Shown here piece by piece: positions 18,947 through 28,983 of a DNA stretch of 64,000 nucleotides. Position 1 is the first letter of the stretch. Each line of letters opens with the position of its first letter. A program made the position numbers and the translations under genes. The stretch comes from Bryobacteraceae bacterium (GTDB lineage: Bacteria > Acidobacteriota > Terriglobia > Bryobacterales > Bryobacteraceae), in contig JAIEPW010000011.1 in assembly GCA_019748195.1 (NCBI GenBank), positions 1 to 64,000 of the forward strand. The letters are read 5' to 3'. Below the pieces are notes generated by a model. That model worked only from the letters and a program-made list of their open reading frames with translations, was not told the origin of the DNA and made no database searches.

Positions 18947-20811
18947 ATCAGTCCTTTCTCCCGGAGACCGGAAATGTGGGCCGGTTCGAAACCGGAATCC
19001 GACAGGCGCCGCTCCGAACCCGCAATTCCCATCGGCCGCCGGTTCCTCCGATTCCTTCGCTCGCGAGCGTCGGCGTCCGGACTGGTTCCAGGAGGGTCTC
19101 TTCGCGCCGCGGGGTCACGTGTGTCGCTCGCCCGGAGCTCTGTGAGATCTGGCTCTCGGAGTTGCGCCTCTGCCGCGTACGGTGTCACCTCGAACCCCGC
19201 GCTCTCAAGACTCCCCACCAACTCCGGGAGGTGAACCTCCAGGTGACTTCGCAGCTCGGGGTCCGCCGCGCGGACGGTGACATCCACCGTGCCGTTCCGG
19301 TCAATTAGCTCTACCGAGACCCCGCCCGCCTGGGGCCACCGCAAACCGAATTCCGCCCTGGCCTTAGGCTTTGCATCCTCAATCGCCGGGGCCTCGACAG
19401 GATCTGCAACCGGGGGCGCCGTTTCCTTAGTTGTAGTCTCGCGGTCTGTGGGCAAGTTGCGGGATTCCGCCGGCGCGAAGACGGGCGCGGAGACCTTTTC
19501 TTGGAAGCTGTATTGTGTCTCGAGCACTCGGTCCGCGGCGGCGTCTTCGCGTCCCGGTACCGACTCCGGAGGGGCGGATGGTCCTGCAAGTCTTATGGAG
19601 TGAGGCGTGGCCGGGCTCCGGTCTGGCGCAACCGACCGCGCGCTCAAGATCAACCGAAAGGACTCTAGCTCGGGCTCCCGCTCGTCGGCAATGTCTCTTG
19701 CCAAGACCGGTTGCGGGCCGCTGTCCACGGAACGATTGATCCTCTGCGCTTCGCCCGTGTTCCTTTGCCCCTCGCGGACAAACCCAAGCTCCGGTTCTGG
19801 CGGTTGGCGCCGGGGGCTTATGCCCCGAGTGAGGGCCGCGGAGAGGAAGATCGGCTCACGGGCCGAGCCGTGAAGAACCGGCTGTTTCGTCCTGTCCTCC
19901 GCAAAGCCCGCTGAGCCGGGGGGCTCCGGGCTCTTGAGCGGCACCGGTAATTCCAGCGGATACGCTGGCAGGATGGCGGGAAACGGAGCTTCCACTTGCG
20001 TCTCGCGCTTCGCCTCGCGTGGGTCTTCGCTGAGCTGGAGTGTTGGCTGGCGCTCCTGGTTCCAGGGGGGCCTCTCCTCGGCTGCCATTGGCATTTCCTC
20101 CCGCGCACGCGGCTCAAGCCCTGTGTCGTCCCGGTCCACGAGATGCTCTGGAGGACGATCAAAATGGAACACCGATGCCGGTCCGGCACCTGGCTCCCCC
20201 AAAAACGGAGCCGGACGCGATCGCAGATCCGGTGTAGCCGGGAGGGGCGGCGGAACTGGCGCCTCTTCCATTCCGGCCGGCTCGGACGCCCGGCCCGGGA
20301 CGGATGGTGTCGCGCGCAGGCGCGGGTCTAACGGTGGCGGTGGGACGAGCTGATTGGTTGGCGGCGGCTCGTTCCAAATCGCCGGACGTTGGGCGGCCGT
20401 AGAGTGTGCGGCCGGAACGTATGGTGCCGGGACTTCGACGGGGCTGGCGTCCCCGGCGAACGGCACCGGGAAGACTTGCACGAAGCGAGCGACCGGTAAG
20501 GTGTGGATGCTTTGCGGCCCAACCGGTGCGCCCGGAGCGAAGTCCGTCAGTTCGGACCCGATAGACCGGCTGTAGCCTCCTTGAGACTCTGACTGCTCCT
20601 CGGATGGCTGCGCGTGGTGAGCAAGACCTTCTAGAGCGGTGCAAAGGGCGTCCGGCCAAAGACAGGCAGTGGGAGTCAGTTGCGTTGGGGGTAACGGAGC
20701 GACCGGAAGTGCGATCGCGGCGCCGGCATAGATATCAATCCGGAGTGTCTCGCCGCCGAATTGCAAGGACCGCAGGGCGTCGGCGAGTTCGAGTGTCACG
20801 AGCGGAAACAT
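18943..20811 (-). CDS. fliK: Flagellar hook-length control protein FliK-like
   Basis: Long Pro/Ala/Glu-rich protein with C-terminal LRWPQAGGVSVELIDRNGTVDVTVRAADPELRSHLEVHLPELVGSLESAGFEV; adjacent to flgD. Confidence 0.78.
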   Translation of the reverse strand: MFPLVTLELADALRSLQFGGETLRIDIYAGAAIALPVAPLPPTQLTPTACLWPDALCTALEGLAHHAQPSEEQSESQGGYSRSIGSELTDFAPGAPVGPQSIHTLPVARFVQVFPVPFAGDASPVEVPAPYVPAAHSTAAQRPAIWNEPPPTNQLVPPPPLDPRLRATPSVPGRASEPAGMEEAPVPPPLPATPDLRSRPAPFLGEPGAGPASVFHFDRPPEHLVDRDDTGLEPRAREEMPMAAEERPPWNQERQPTLQLSEDPREAKRETQVEAPFPAILPAYPLELPVPLKSPEPPGSAGFAEDRTKQPVLHGSAREPIFLSAALTRGISPRRQPPEPELGFVREGQRNTGEAQRINRSVDSGPQPVLARDIADEREPELESFRLILSARSVAPDRSPATPHSIRLAGPSAPPESVPGREDAAADRVLETQYSFQEKVSAPVFAPAESRNLPTDRETTTKETAPPVADPVEAPAIEDAKPKARAEFGLRWPQAGGVSVELIDRNGTVDVTVRAADPELRSHLEVHLPELVGSLESAGFEVTPYAAEAQLREPDLTELRASDTRDPAARRDPPGTSPDADARERRNRRNRRPMGIAGSERRLSDSGFEPAHISGLREKGLM

Positions 20812-21029
20812 TGCAGTTCATGGGCCATCGCTCAAGATGTCCATCCCGCTGATCCACAGGCCGATTCGCGCGCGCTCTCTCTTCGCCATCGGCGCATCCG
20901 CCAACTTCCTGGCAGGCCTTGTGACAAGTTCGTGGCGCGTCACAGCCGCTCACTACCTCTTTCCCAGAACTTCTAAATGGGTCTTCGCCCTCCACGCTCT
21001 GGCCCGGCGCGTGCAGAGACCCAAGACAG

Positions 21030-21776
21030 ATGGACGCGCTTCTGATCGCTGCCGCAAGCGGGCTCCGCTCCCGAATGGAATCTTTGGATCTGCTCGCCAA
21101 CAACCTGGCCAACGCCGGAACCCCTGGCTTCAAGCCGGACCGCGAGGCTTACACCCTCTATGCCAGTGATGCGGCTTCGCTCGGGAACCCGGCCGGGGGC
21201 TGGATGGACTGGACGAAATCGCCCTTGATCGAGTCCAGTTGGACCGATCACAGCCAGGGCGCCCTGATCCCGACCAGCAATCCGCTGGACCTCGCGCTCG
21301 AAGGGCCAGGATGGCTCGCGGTCCAGCACGCCAACGGGGTTCGCTACACGCGAAGCGGCAATCTGCGCCTTTCCGCGGAGGGCAACCTGGTGACCGCCGA
21401 CGGCTTTCCGGTACGGAACAAGGAAGACGGCGGGCCGATCCGGCTGAGGCCAGGCGCCGCTGTTGAGGTCGATGCGTCGGGCCGCATCCGCCAACGGGGA
21501 GAATCGGCGGGCCAGCTCGAACTCGTCGAAGCCAACGGAGAACAAATGGGCAAGGAAGGACACACGTACTTTCGCTTCCTGCCGCCGGGCTCGCCCCGGC
21601 CCGCCGCGGAGGCCCGCGTGCGTCAAGGCTATCTGGAGGGTTCCAACGCCAACCCGTCGGAGTCGGCAACCCGCCTGATCAGCATTCTGCGGCAGTTCGA
21701 GATGCTGGAACGCGCGGTGGCGCTGGGTCAGGAGATGAACCGCCGGGCGGCCGAGGAGGTGGCTCGCGTCAGTTGA
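21030..21776 (+). CDS. flgF: Flagellar basal-body rod protein FlgF
   Basis: MDALLIAAASGLRSRMESLDLLANNLANAGTPGFKPDRE; C-terminal SNANPSESATRLISILRQFEMLERAV. Confidence 0.9.
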   Translation: MDALLIAAASGLRSRMESLDLLANNLANAGTPGFKPDREAYTLYASDAASLGNPAGGWMDWTKSPLIESSWTDHSQGALIPTSNPLDLALEGPGWLAVQHANGVRYTRSGNLRLSAEGNLVTADGFPVRNKEDGGPIRLRPGAAVEVDASGRIRQRGESAGQLELVEANGEQMGKEGHTYFRFLPPGSPRPAAEARVRQGYLEGSNANPSESATRLISILRQFEMLERAVALGQEMNRRAAEEVARVS

Positions 21777-21799
21777 CGCGGGCCGATGGGGAAGACACT

Positions 21800-22591
21800 A
21801 TGATTCGAGCTTTGTACAGCGCAGCAAGCGGCCTGAACGCGCAGCAATTGAACATCGATACGATCGCCCACAACCTGGCGAACGCCAACACCACCGGATA
21901 CAAGGCGCGGCGGACGCAGTTTCAGGATCTGCTCTATCAGAATCTGATGCAGCCCGGGGCTGCGGCGGGGTCGCAGACGGTCGTCCCCAGCGGATTGCAA
22001 TTGGGCCTGGGAACGCGCCCGTCGTCAAATGCCATCGTCTTTTCCCAGGGCAATTTCCAAATTACCGAAAACCCATTGGATGTCGTCATCCAGGGCCGGG
22101 GATTCTTTCAGATCCGCAGGCCCACGGGTGAAACCGCCTATACCCGGTCGGGCGCGTTTCACCGCGACCGGGACGGCAACATCGTGACCGGCCAGGGGGA
22201 TCCGATCGAGCCGCAGATCACGATCCCGGCGGAGGCCACCTCCGTGACCATTGCGCCCGACGGAACCGTAAGCTATGTCCAGCCGGGACAAACCGCGGCT
22301 CAGATCGCGGGTCAGATCCAGCTTGCAAACTTCGCGAACCCGGCGGGTTTGAACGCGGTGGGCAACGGGCTGTTTCTGCCGACCGACGCGAGCGGTGACC
22401 CCGTAATCGGAATCCCCGGGGGGCAGGAAGGCCTAGGGAGCCTGCAACAGGGCTACGTGGAAGCTTCTAACGTGAGCGTTGTGGAGGAGTTCATCAGCAT
22501 GATCGTCTCGCAGCGCGCCTATGAGGCAAACACAAAGGTAGCGCGAGCAGCCGACGAGATGTATCAGCAGATCAACAACGTAACGCGATGA
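21800..22591 (+). CDS. flgG: Flagellar distal rod protein FlgG
   Basis: MIRALYSAASGLNAQQLNIDTIAHNLANANTTGYKARR; EGLGSLQQGYVEASNVSVVEEFISMIVSQRAYEANTK. Confidence 0.96.
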   Translation: MIRALYSAASGLNAQQLNIDTIAHNLANANTTGYKARRTQFQDLLYQNLMQPGAAAGSQTVVPSGLQLGLGTRPSSNAIVFSQGNFQITENPLDVVIQGRGFFQIRRPTGETAYTRSGAFHRDRDGNIVTGQGDPIEPQITIPAEATSVTIAPDGTVSYVQPGQTAAQIAGQIQLANFANPAGLNAVGNGLFLPTDASGDPVIGIPGGQEGLGSLQQGYVEASNVSVVEEFISMIVSQRAYEANTKVARAADEMYQQINNVTR

Positions 22592-23460
22592 TTGCCCTGA
22601 TTGTGCTGCTCAGCCTGAACGAATGCGCCACGGCGCGAGGCGCGTGGCTCCGCGCCGGCGAGGTTTCGGCCGTGGCGCCGGAATTCGGCGCGCTGCCGCG
22701 CGACACCAAGTTGTTTCGCGCGCCGGATCCAGGAGTTGACCGTCGAATCCCTGTTGCGGAGCTCCAAGCCATCGGGCGCCGGCATGGAATTGCCGTGGTC
22801 CGGGACGGCGACCTCTGCGTGACACGGGCCACCCGGATCTTTTCCGGATCGGACTTCAACGACGCCCTGGATCAGGCTCTTCCCCAGGACAGCTTCCCGT
22901 TTCGCGTCCTGGAACATAGCCGAGGCCCGCTTCCCGAAGGCAATCTCCTGTTCCGCGCTCCGCAGCTACGCGTACTCGACGCAACAGAGGGAAAGGCGCA
23001 TTGGCGCGGCGCCCTGGTCGATGATGGGGGCCGTTCCTTCCCGGTTTGGGCGGCGCTGCAGTTCACCGCCCGTGAGGAATACCCCATAGCGCGCCGCGAC
23101 CTCCGCCACGGTCACGTGCTACGCGGGGACGATATCGAGTGGAAGTCGCGGGCATTGCTGCCGGGACGCTCCGCGCCGGGCGGCGGGTGGGAAGGGAAGG
23201 CGCTCCGGCGCGGTATTCGGGCGGGCGATGAGATACCGCACGCAGCGCTGCGGCCGCCACCAGCCGTCTCTGCCGGCGAACCCGTTTCGGTCGAGGTCGC
23301 GCACGGAGCCGCTCGTCTTGTGCTGGAGGCCAGCGCCGAAACGGGAGGCCGACCCGGCGACGCGGTGATCGTCCGCAATCCCTCGAGCGGGAAGAAGTTC
23401 CGGGCTAATATCGTGGGACGTTCCCGCGTCGAAGTGCGGCTCACGGCGGGGCAACCATGA
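22588..23460 (+). CDS. flgA: Flagellar P-ring assembly chaperone FlgA
   Basis: SAF-like tail ARRDLRHGHVLRGDDIEWKSRAL...GDAVIVRNPSSGKKFRANIVGRSRVEV; position between flgG and flgH. Confidence 0.85.
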   Translation: MIALIVLLSLNECATARGAWLRAGEVSAVAPEFGALPRDTKLFRAPDPGVDRRIPVAELQAIGRRHGIAVVRDGDLCVTRATRIFSGSDFNDALDQALPQDSFPFRVLEHSRGPLPEGNLLFRAPQLRVLDATEGKAHWRGALVDDGGRSFPVWAALQFTAREEYPIARRDLRHGHVLRGDDIEWKSRALLPGRSAPGGGWEGKALRRGIRAGDEIPHAALRPPPAVSAGEPVSVEVAHGAARLVLEASAETGGRPGDAVIVRNPSSGKKFRANIVGRSRVEVRLTAGQP

Positions 23461-24125
23461 GGTGCGCCGTAGTTGTCCTGATCGCTTGCGCGCACGCCTG
23501 GCCGCAGGCCGCCGACCGCTACGTGGCGGAGGCGCAAGGCCGCGCCATGGGCGCGACGGCGCCCGGTGCTTCGCCCGGCTCCTTGTTTCAACCCGGCGCC
23601 CGCCTCGCCGACCTGGCGCGTGATCTTCGCGCCAGTCAGATCGACGACATCGTAACGGTGGTGGTGCTCGACCGCGCCACCGCGGTCACCCGCGGCGCGA
23701 CGACCACGCAAAGGCAATCCTCAGCCAATGCAACCATTCCCGCGATCGCGGGGACTTACGGCGGCACGCTAGGCAGCCGCCTCACGAATCTCCTGAATCT
23801 CTCTGGCGAGCAGCAGTTACAGGGTCAGGGCCTGACCAGCCGGGAAACCAACCTTGCAACCACCCTCACCACGCGGGTCGCCGCTGTCCTGCCCAACGGC
23901 AATCTCTTAATTGAAGGAGTAAAAGACATCCAGGTGAACTCGGAGCGGCAACAGATCAGTATTCGCGGGGTGATCCGCACGGCCGATCTGAACCCCGGCA
24001 ACGCAATTCGTTCGGACCGCATCGCCAATCTGGAGATCAAAGTCAACGGGAAAGGAGTGGTGGGAGACGCGATCCGGCGTCCGAACCTGCTATATCGCAT
24101 TCTCCTCGGCATTCTGCCCTTCTAA
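23457..24125 (+). CDS. flgH: Flagellar L-ring protein FlgH
   Basis: LRASQIDDIVTVVVLDRATAVTRGATTTQRQS; GNLLIEGVKDIQVNSERQQISIRGVIRTADL. Confidence 0.92.
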   Translation: MRCAVVVLIACAHAWPQAADRYVAEAQGRAMGATAPGASPGSLFQPGARLADLARDLRASQIDDIVTVVVLDRATAVTRGATTTQRQSSANATIPAIAGTYGGTLGSRLTNLLNLSGEQQLQGQGLTSRETNLATTLTTRVAAVLPNGNLLIEGVKDIQVNSERQQISIRGVIRTADLNPGNAIRSDRIANLEIKVNGKGVVGDAIRRPNLLYRILLGILPF

Positions 24126-24128
24126 CTC

Positions 24129-25229
24129 ATGACGCACGGCAAGTTATTCCTCCTCGCGATCTCTTTCGCCCTCGGCGCGCGGGGCGATGTTCGCCTGAAA
24201 GAGCTGGCCGCCCTCGAAGGCGTGCGCGATAATCAGTTGATCGGCTACGGGCTGGTAGTCGGCTTGAACGGCACCGGCGACAAGCGACAGACCTTCTTCT
24301 CAGCGCAATCTCTCACGAACCTGCTCGAGCGCATGGGAGTCACTGTTCCTCCCCAGGCGATCCTGGTGCGCAACATGGCCGCGGTGATGGTGACCGCCAA
24401 CCTCCCCGCGTACGCACAGCCGGGCCGGCGGATCGATGTCACGGTGGGCGCCATCGGAGATGCGCAAAACCTGCAGGGCGGGCTTCTGGTTCTGACGCCG
24501 TTGCGGGCCGCGGACGGCCAGATCTATGCAGTCGCGCAGGGCCCAGTAGTCACCGGGGGATTCGCGGTGAACGCTGGAGCGGGAAACGCCCAGGCCGTCA
24601 ACCACCCGACCACAGGCCGGGTTCCGGAAGGCGCCATCGTGGAGCGGGCGCCGCCCTCGATCCCCCCGGCGGCCCGCATCCGCCTGCAACTCCGGCAAGC
24701 CGACTTCACCACCGCCGCGCGGATCGCCGAGGCAGTCAATCAGCGTTTCGCGCCCAACGCGCCGCCGATCGCGGTCGCGGAAAACTCCGCCGCCGTCGTA
24801 GTGGACGCTCCCCCCGGCTACGCGAATCGACCCGTCGAGTTCATCGCCGACCTGGAAACCCTGCGGGTCAAGGCCGACCGCGCCCTGAAGGTGATCGTGA
24901 ATGAGCGCACCGGGACGGTGGTGATGGGCAAGGACATTCGCATTGCACCGGCCGCAATCATGCACGGCGCCCTTTCGGTCGAAATCCAGACTCAGTTCCA
25001 GGTCTCCCAGCCCAATCCATTGGCTGAGGGCCGCACGACAGTCACACCGGACGTGAGCGTCCGCTCGCGCGAGGAGAAGGCCCGGAACATATTGCTCAAG
25101 GACGGAACCACCGTGGAGGAGTTGGTGCGAGCCCTGCAAGCGATCGGTTCCACGCCACGCGACATCATCGCCATCCTGCAGGCGTTGCGCACGGCAGGGG
25201 CGCTCGAAGCGGAAATCGAGGTAATCTGA
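24129..25229 (+). CDS. flgI: Flagellar P-ring protein FlgI
   Basis: RLKELAALEGVRDNQLIGYGLVVGLNGTGDK; NERTGTVVMGKDIRIAPAAIMHGALSVEI. Confidence 0.96.
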   Translation: MTHGKLFLLAISFALGARGDVRLKELAALEGVRDNQLIGYGLVVGLNGTGDKRQTFFSAQSLTNLLERMGVTVPPQAILVRNMAAVMVTANLPAYAQPGRRIDVTVGAIGDAQNLQGGLLVLTPLRAADGQIYAVAQGPVVTGGFAVNAGAGNAQAVNHPTTGRVPEGAIVERAPPSIPPAARIRLQLRQADFTTAARIAEAVNQRFAPNAPPIAVAENSAAVVVDAPPGYANRPVEFIADLETLRVKADRALKVIVNERTGTVVMGKDIRIAPAAIMHGALSVEIQTQFQVSQPNPLAEGRTTVTPDVSVRSREEKARNILLKDGTTVEELVRALQAIGSTPRDIIAILQALRTAGALEAEIEVI

Positions 25230-25534
25230 TGCATCTCGGCAACATTAGCTGGAGCCCCGCGGAACCCGCGGCGTCCGTCCCGCCGGCGCGGATCCGTGAC
25301 ACCGCCCAACAATTCGAAGCGCTACTGATCGAGCAGATGCTGCGATCCGCTCGCGAATCGGGAGCAACCGAATCGGACAACGCGATGCTCCAGGTGGCGG
25401 AGCAGCATTTCGCGCGGGTGATCGCCGCCAACGGGGGGCTCGGCATCGCGGACCTGCTGGAACGCGCACTTGACTCACCCACTCCGGCGGAAGAACGGAT
25501 TACTATCGTTTCAGCCCAGGAGGCAATCCGGTGA
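25229..25534 (+). CDS. flgJ: Rod-binding protein, FlgJ N-terminal domain only (no muramidase domain)
   Basis: RIRDTAQQFEALLIEQMLRSARESGATESDNAMLQVAEQHFARVIAANGGLGIADLL. Confidence 0.85.
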   Translation: MHLGNISWSPAEPAASVPPARIRDTAQQFEALLIEQMLRSARESGATESDNAMLQVAEQHFARVIAANGGLGIADLLERALDSPTPAEERITIVSAQEAIR

Positions 25535-25806
25535 AGGTCGATTCATTCATTCCATCGGGCAGCGGTCCGGAACCGGCCCGCCGGGCTGCGGAAATGGCCG
25601 GCGCTGGACGCGCCCAGGAAACCGCCCGTCATTCCGCGGCCGGCGCGGCGGACTCCATCGAGCTGTCGCCTTTCGCGAAGGCTGCTTTCGAACGGGAAGA
25701 ACTGGTGGAGAGGCTCCGCCTGGAGGTCTCCACCGGAGCCTACGCCGCCGATCCCATGGCGATTGCCCGAAGGCTTCTCGACGACTCCCTCACCGCTGAC
25801 AAGTAA
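25531..25806 (+). CDS. flgM: Anti-sigma-28 factor FlgM
   Basis: SIELSPFAKAAFEREELVERLRLEVSTGAYAADPMAIARRLLDD; GTG start overlapping flgJ stop. Confidence 0.78.
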   Translation: MKVDSFIPSGSGPEPARRAAEMAGAGRAQETARHSAAGAADSIELSPFAKAAFEREELVERLRLEVSTGAYAADPMAIARRLLDDSLTADK

Positions 25807-25853
25807 CCCGTCCGGCGCATATACTGATCCTCTACCGAAGCAAAGAGGATCCC

Positions 25854-27404
25854 ATGCGGCTACCCATCTGCTCATTCTTACTTACGGCGCTGCTCACGGC
25901 CCAGACCGCCGACCTCGCCCAGCTTAAGTCCCAGGCCGTTTCTGAAGTCGATTCGATGCGCAAGCTGACTCAGGAAATGGTCGACTCCATTTTCAGCTTC
26001 GGCGAGCTCGGCTTTCAGGAATTCGAGACGTCGGCCTACGTCACCGCCATTCTCGAAAAAAACGGATTCCGGGTGGAGCGCGGAGTCGCCGGGATGCCGA
26101 CCGCGTGGGTCGCCTCCTGGGGCTCGGGCAAACCGGTCATCGGATTCATGACCGACATCGACGGAATCCCGCGCGCCTCTCAAAAGCCGGGCGTCGCCTA
26201 CCATGATCCGCTGGTGGAAGGCGCCCCCGGTCATGGAGAAGGCCACAATTCCGGGCAGGCCGTAAACGTCACCGCGGCGCTCGCGCTAAAGAAGCTGATG
26301 GAGAGACACCGGATTTCCGGCACGCTTCGACTCTACCCCGGCGTGGCGGAAGAACTCGTCGGCGCGAAGGCGTTCTTCGTTCGCGCGGGCATGTTCAAGG
26401 ACGTGGACATCGTTCTCGGCTGCCACGTATCGAGCGATCTGTCCACCGCATACGGCCACACCGGCAACAACGGGCTGGTTTCGGTGATGTACACCTTCAA
26501 GGGCGCGGCCGCGCACGCGGCCGGAGGACCGTGGCGGGGCAAGAGCGCCCTGGACGCCGTGGAGCTGATGAACATGGCCTGGAACATGAAGCGCGAGCAT
26601 TTGCGAACCGAGCAGCGCTCCCACTACGTGATCACCAACGGCGGCGACCAGCCGAACGTGGTCCCCAGCGAAGCCCAGGTCTGGTATTACTTCCGGGAAC
26701 TCGACTATCCGCACATTCGGGAGATGCACGAGTTCGGGAACACGTTCGCCAAGGCTGCCGCGTCCATGACCGGCACCAGCTACACCGCGCGCGTGGTGGG
26801 ATCCGCTTGGCCGAATCACTTCAACAAAGTCATCGCGGAAACCCAACAGAAGAACATCGACGCGGTGGGCATGCCGCAGTGGGACGAAGCCGACCAGACC
26901 CTGGCGAAGGCGCTGCAGCGCGAAATCGGGCAGAAGGCGGAAGGGTTGAAGACAAAAGTGGAGCCGCTGAAGCCGCCGGCGCCCGCCCGCGGCGGGGGTT
27001 CCGACGACATCGGCGACATCTCCTGGGTGGTGCCCACAACGTACCTCCGATTCCCGGCGAACATCCCCAACCTTCCGGGACACAGTTGGGAGAACGCCAT
27101 CGCCATGGCCACCCCTATCGCGCACAAAGGTTCCACGGCGGGCGCCAAGGTGCAGGCAATGACCGCCCTCGATTTCCTCCTGAAACCGGAGTTGATCCAG
27201 CAGGCCTGGGATTACCTCAAGAACATCCAGACCAAGGACACGCAATATCAGCCGCTCATCGGGCCTGACGATGTCCCCGCCATCGAGTTGAACAAGGAAA
27301 AGATGGAGAAGTTCCGGCCGCTGATGAAGAAGTATTACTACGATCCTTCGAAGTATCCGACGTACCTGGATCAGTTGGGTATCAAGTATCCGACCACTCG
27401 GTAA
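25854..27404 (+). CDS. Exported M20-family amidohydrolase (AbgB/aminobenzoyl-glutamate hydrolase-like), copy 1
   Basis: Signal peptide; GELGFQEFETSAYVTAILEKNGFRVERGVAGMPTAWVASWGSGKPVIGFMTDIDGIP; HGEGHNSGQAVNVTAALALKKLM. Confidence 0.9.
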   Translation: MRLPICSFLLTALLTAQTADLAQLKSQAVSEVDSMRKLTQEMVDSIFSFGELGFQEFETSAYVTAILEKNGFRVERGVAGMPTAWVASWGSGKPVIGFMTDIDGIPRASQKPGVAYHDPLVEGAPGHGEGHNSGQAVNVTAALALKKLMERHRISGTLRLYPGVAEELVGAKAFFVRAGMFKDVDIVLGCHVSSDLSTAYGHTGNNGLVSVMYTFKGAAAHAAGGPWRGKSALDAVELMNMAWNMKREHLRTEQRSHYVITNGGDQPNVVPSEAQVWYYFRELDYPHIREMHEFGNTFAKAAASMTGTSYTARVVGSAWPNHFNKVIAETQQKNIDAVGMPQWDEADQTLAKALQREIGQKAEGLKTKVEPLKPPAPARGGGSDDIGDISWVVPTTYLRFPANIPNLPGHSWENAIAMATPIAHKGSTAGAKVQAMTALDFLLKPELIQQAWDYLKNIQTKDTQYQPLIGPDDVPAIELNKEKMEKFRPLMKKYYYDPSKYPTYLDQLGIKYPTTR

Positions 27405-27407
27405 CCA

Positions 27408-28955
27408 ATGCGACTCACATACCTCCTCCTGCTTACCGGCGCTCTCCTCGCCCAGCCGCCTCAACTGGACTCGCTCAAGAAGGAGGCCGTCGCGGAGGTA
27501 AACTCCCGCCAGAAACTGATTCAGGAGATGGTGGATTCCATATTCAGCTTCGGCGAACTCGGTTTTCAGGAGGTGGAAACCTCCCGGTACGTCACCGCGA
27601 TCCTGGAGAAAAACAGCTTCCGGGTGCAACGCGGGGTCGCGGGAATTCCCACCGCCTGGGTGGCGGAGTGGGGCTCCGGCAAGCCGGTCATCGGCTTCAT
27701 CACCGACCTCGACGGCATCCCCAAGGCTTCGCAGAAGCCCGGCGTCGCCTACCACGCGCCGTTGATCGAGGGCGCGCCCGGGCATGGCGAAGGACACAAC
27801 TCCGGGCAGGCGGTAAACGTCGCGGCGGCATTGGCGCTGCAGAAGCTGATGGTCAGGTACAAGATCCCCGGCACGCTCCGGCTTTACCCCGGCGTCGCGG
27901 AGGAACAACTCGCCACCAAGGCGTACATGGTGCGCGCGGGCCTGTTTCGCGATCTCGACGTCATGTTGGGTGCGCACGTGGGCAGCGGCTCCAGCACCAG
28001 TTGGGGAGCCGGCGAATGGTCCGCCGGTCTGGTCTCGGTCCAGTACACCTTCCACGGAGCGGCGGCCCACGCGGCCGGCGCGCCATGGAGGGGTAGGAGC
28101 GCGCTGGACGCGGTCGAGTTAATGAACGCGGCGTGGAACATGAAGAAAGAGCACCTTCGCCCCGAACACCGCATGCACTATGTCATCACCAACGGCGGCG
28201 ATCAGCCGAACGTCGTGCCCTCGGAAGCCAGCGTCTGGTATTACTTTCGCGAGCTGGATTATCCACGCATCAAGGAACTGCACGAATATGCCCGTACCTT
28301 CGCCAAGGCCGCCGCTTCCATGACCGGCGCCACCTACACGGAGCGCGTCGTGGGAGTTGCCTGGCCCACGCATTTCAACAAAGTCGTGGCGGAAGTCCAG
28401 CAGCGCAACATCGAAACCGCCGGCATGCCGCAATGGTCGGAAGCGGATCAGGCGCTGGCGAAGGCGCTGCAGCGCGAGCTCGGCCAGAAGGAAACCGGCC
28501 TTGAAACCAAAGTCCAGCCGCTGCGCGGCCCCAATCCCGGCTCCGGCGGCTCGGACGATATCGGCGACATCGCCTGGGTGGTGCCCACCGTCTACTACCT
28601 GTATCCCGCGAACATCCCCAACCTTCCGGGCCACAGTTGGGCGGACGCGGTCGCCATGGCGACGCCGATCGCTCATAAGGGCTCCACCACCGGCGCGCAG
28701 GTACAGGCGATGACCGCGCTCGACTTCCTCCTTCGGCCCGAACTGATCCGGCAGGCTTGGGATTACTTCCGCGACGTCCAGACCAAGGACATCCAATACC
28801 AGCCGTTGATCGCCGCCGAGGATCAGCCCGCCATCGAAATGAACCGCGACAAGATGGAGCGGTTCCGGCCGGAGATGAAGAAGCTTTATTACGATCCAGC
28901 GCGCTTCAAAACTTACCTGGAGCAGCTCGGCATCCGCTACCCGACTCTCCGTTGA
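27408..28955 (+). CDS. Exported M20-family amidohydrolase, tandem paralogue copy 2
   Basis: Closely similar along its length to the 25854..27404 product (ELGFQEVETSRYVTAILEKNSFRVQRGVAGIPTAWVAEWGSGKPVIGFITDLDGIPKASQKPGVAYH). Confidence 0.9.
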   Translation: MRLTYLLLLTGALLAQPPQLDSLKKEAVAEVNSRQKLIQEMVDSIFSFGELGFQEVETSRYVTAILEKNSFRVQRGVAGIPTAWVAEWGSGKPVIGFITDLDGIPKASQKPGVAYHAPLIEGAPGHGEGHNSGQAVNVAAALALQKLMVRYKIPGTLRLYPGVAEEQLATKAYMVRAGLFRDLDVMLGAHVGSGSSTSWGAGEWSAGLVSVQYTFHGAAAHAAGAPWRGRSALDAVELMNAAWNMKKEHLRPEHRMHYVITNGGDQPNVVPSEASVWYYFRELDYPRIKELHEYARTFAKAAASMTGATYTERVVGVAWPTHFNKVVAEVQQRNIETAGMPQWSEADQALAKALQRELGQKETGLETKVQPLRGPNPGSGGSDDIGDIAWVVPTVYYLYPANIPNLPGHSWADAVAMATPIAHKGSTTGAQVQAMTALDFLLRPELIRQAWDYFRDVQTKDIQYQPLIAAEDQPAIEMNRDKMERFRPEMKKLYYDPARFKTYLEQLGIRYPTLR

Positions 28956-28983
28956 ACAGCCGATGTGTCAAACTGGCACGGAT

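Noticed and set aside
20927-20945. Possible sigma-54 site (TGGCAGGCCTTGTGAC) in the flagellar divergent region
   Set aside because: GG-GC spacing and the -12 element do not fit the consensus.
26286-28070. 594-aa minus-strand ORF opposite the M20 genes
   Set aside because: Shadow ORF of high-GC coding DNA; low-complexity His/Arg/Gly composition, spans two real genes that have clear family motifs.
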